From Actinomycetota bacterium (lineage in GTDB: Bacteria > Actinomycetota > Acidimicrobiia > Acidimicrobiales > Palsa-688), in assembly GCA_021323695.1 (NCBI GenBank), contig JAJPKN010000038.1:1-64000 (forward strand): DNA of 64,000 nucleotides, read 5' to 3'. Below the pieces are notes generated by a model. It was not told the origin of the DNA and did no database searches. It worked only from the letters and a program-made list of their open reading frames with translations. Below are positions 63,167 to 64,000 of the stretch, one piece after another; the stretch's first letter is position 1; the number at the start of each line of letters is the position of its first letter. The position numbers and the translations under genes are program-made.

Positions 63167-63354
63167 GGGTTGAGCGGGGCCCAGCAGGCGGGACGTTGGT
63201 GAGAGAGGATCCTCTCAACCCAGCGTAGGCCCGTCAAGGACCTGTCCTGCGACCAGCCAACATGCACCGTGAGGGGTGCCGAGGAGAATGGGCCCTGCAC
63301 GCCTGGGCCCTTGGGCCCTGCCCCGGGGACGAGCCGCCGGCGTAGCTTCGGTGC
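63030..63354. other. 325-bp gap between lhr and hypC
   Basis: It contains the minus-strand gene fragment (to 63166) and otherwise no gene. A TAGCTT box before hypC lies at its right end. Confidence 0.45.
63343..63348 (+). promoter_or_regulatory. TANNNT box 6 bp before hypC
   Basis: TAGCTT is followed by 6 bp and the hypC ATG, with no Shine-Dalgarno. Confidence 0.5.
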
Positions 63355-63627
63355 ATGTGCCTGGGTATCCCCTGCCAGGTGGACGAGGTGGCGGCCGACC
63401 AGCCACAAACGGCCTGGGTAGACGTGGGCGGTGCTCGGCGCAAGGTGAGCATCGCCCTGTTGGACGACGAGCAGGTGGTGCCCGGGGACTGGGTGTTGGT
63501 CCACGTCGGCTTCGCCCTGTGCAAGCTGGACGAGGCTGAGGCCCAGGCCACCTTGGAGCTCCTGGAAGGTATGGCCAAGGCCTACCAGGACGAGCTGGCC
63601 GCCCTGGCCCGCTCGGACATCGCCTAG
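63355..63627 (+). CDS. hypC: hydrogenase maturation chaperone HypC
   Basis: HypC carries the Fe(CN)2CO unit with HypD during [NiFe]-hydrogenase assembly. The 90-residue product starts MCLGIPCQV, with the essential Cys2, and has AWVDVGGARRKVSIALLDDE and GDWVLVHVGFALCKLDEAEA as in the HypC/HybG family. Length is typical. hypD starts 8 bp after the stop. Confidence 0.95.
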   Translation: MCLGIPCQVDEVAADQPQTAWVDVGGARRKVSIALLDDEQVVPGDWVLVHVGFALCKLDEAEAQATLELLEGMAKAYQDELAALARSDIA

Positions 63628-63635
63628 GGGGCCCG

Positions 63636-64000
63636 GTGCGCTTCGTCGACGAGTACCGCGACCCGGCCAAGGCGCGCGCCCTGGCCCGACAGATAGCCTC
63701 GCTGTGCGAGCCTGGCCGCACCTACAAGCTGATGGAGGTGTGCGGCGGCCACACCCACACCATCTACAAGCACGGGCTGGAGGCGTACCTGCCCGAAGCG
63801 GTCAGCCTCGTGCATGGACCGGGGTGCCCGGTGTGCGTGATCCCCATGGGCCGGGTGGACGACGCCATCGCCATCGCCAGCCAGCCGGGGGTGACCATGG
63901 CGACCTTCGGCGACCTCATGCGGGTCCCCGGCCGCCGGGGCTCGTTCCTCGACGCCAAGGCGAAGGGCGCGGACATACGCATGGTCTACTCACCCCTCGA
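63636..64000 (+). CDS. hypD: hydrogenase maturation protein HypD, N-terminal part (3' end outside window)
   Basis: HypD, a 4Fe-4S protein, builds the iron-cyanide-CO ligand set with HypC. The 121 visible residues include MEVCGGHTHTIYKHGLEAYL and HGPGCPVCVIPMGRVDDAIA, the conserved cysteine motifs of the family. The GTG start has only a weak purine-rich site. The gene continues past the window, and more hyp or hydrogenase genes probably follow. Confidence 0.94.
   Translation, partial: MRFVDEYRDPAKARALARQIASLCEPGRTYKLMEVCGGHTHTIYKHGLEAYLPEAVSLVHGPGCPVCVIPMGRVDDAIAIASQPGVTMATFGDLMRVPGRRGSFLDAKAKGADIRMVYSPL

Noticed and set aside
59424-63218. 1264-codon open frame antisense to lhr, and similar long frames at 24645-27401, 53917-55458, 56398-58074, 41519-42832 and 12169-14127
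   Set aside because: In DNA this GC-rich, frames opposite real genes stay open. The products are low-complexity (Arg, Gly, Pro, His) with no motif, while the opposite strand encodes conserved proteins.
1-64000. Insertion sequence, prophage or integron
   Set aside because: No transposase, integrase, terminal inverted repeats or phage genes were recognised.

Overview
This window is about 64 kb of a very GC-rich genome (roughly 70% by eye). It fits a flagellated, high-GC Gram-positive bacterium of the Actinomycetota, perhaps an acidimicrobial lineage. The grounds are a P/L-ring-free flagellar cluster, a HelD-type helicase, a DUF222-HNH gene, an Lhr helicase, a eukaryote/archaeal-type prolyl-tRNA synthetase, a type A RNase P RNA and the near absence of Shine-Dalgarno leaders on many genes. 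The placement is inference; no rRNA or other phylogenetic marker was compared.

Region 1 (1-29241, all +) is a nearly complete flagellar locus. The order is flagellin end, fliD, fliS, a FliT-sized ORF, flgB, flgC, fliE, fliF, fliG, fliH, fliI, fliJ, a fused NlpC/P60-lytic transglycosylase, fliK, flgD, flgE, flbD, motA, motB, fliL, fliM, fliN, fliO, fliP, fliQ, fliR, flhB, flhA, an FlhF-like gene and a small membrane protein. Many neighbours overlap by about 4 bp, so translation is probably coupled. Together they encode the MS ring, C ring, export gate and ATPase, proximal rod, hook, cap and H+-type stator. Several parts are unusual: FliM has no CheY-binding N-terminus, FliN has a long extra domain, the FlhF-like protein has no P-loop, and no distal-rod (flgF/flgG), che, fliA or flhG gene is seen.

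Region 2 (29335-45000) is housekeeping and accessory. It holds a HelD helicase (-) divergent from hemE (+), and a five-gene minus-strand operon running gtrA, methyltransferase, GT4 glycosyltransferase, methyltransferase, alpha/alpha-toroid protein that looks like an uncharacterised glycan or glycolipid pathway. After it come proS, a beta-carbonic anhydrase, a GNAT acetyltransferase, bioA, a DUF222-HNH gene with a textbook promoter, and an MFS transporter.

Region 3 (45000-58180) starts with a lower-GC stretch carrying an unrecognised ORF joined by a 4-bp overlap to a possible start of a membrane GGDEF-EAL protein. A secreted Cys-containing protein and a secreted alpha/beta-hydrolase are divergent from each other. 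Then come glpD-glpK, an HtrA-type protease and an MMPL transporter. Region 4 (58180-64000) has rnpB (-), lhr (+), a gene fragment, hypC and the start of hypD, pointing to a [NiFe]-hydrogenase maturation cluster beyond the edge.

Two patterns run through the window. Short-period tandem repeats (14, 15, 18-20, 25, 30 and 41 bp) lie between genes and also in frame inside them. Many genes that begin transcription units have a TANNNT box 6-10 bp before the start codon and no Shine-Dalgarno, which suggests leaderless or near-leaderless mRNAs. I found no tRNA, rRNA, CRISPR array, insertion sequence or prophage.
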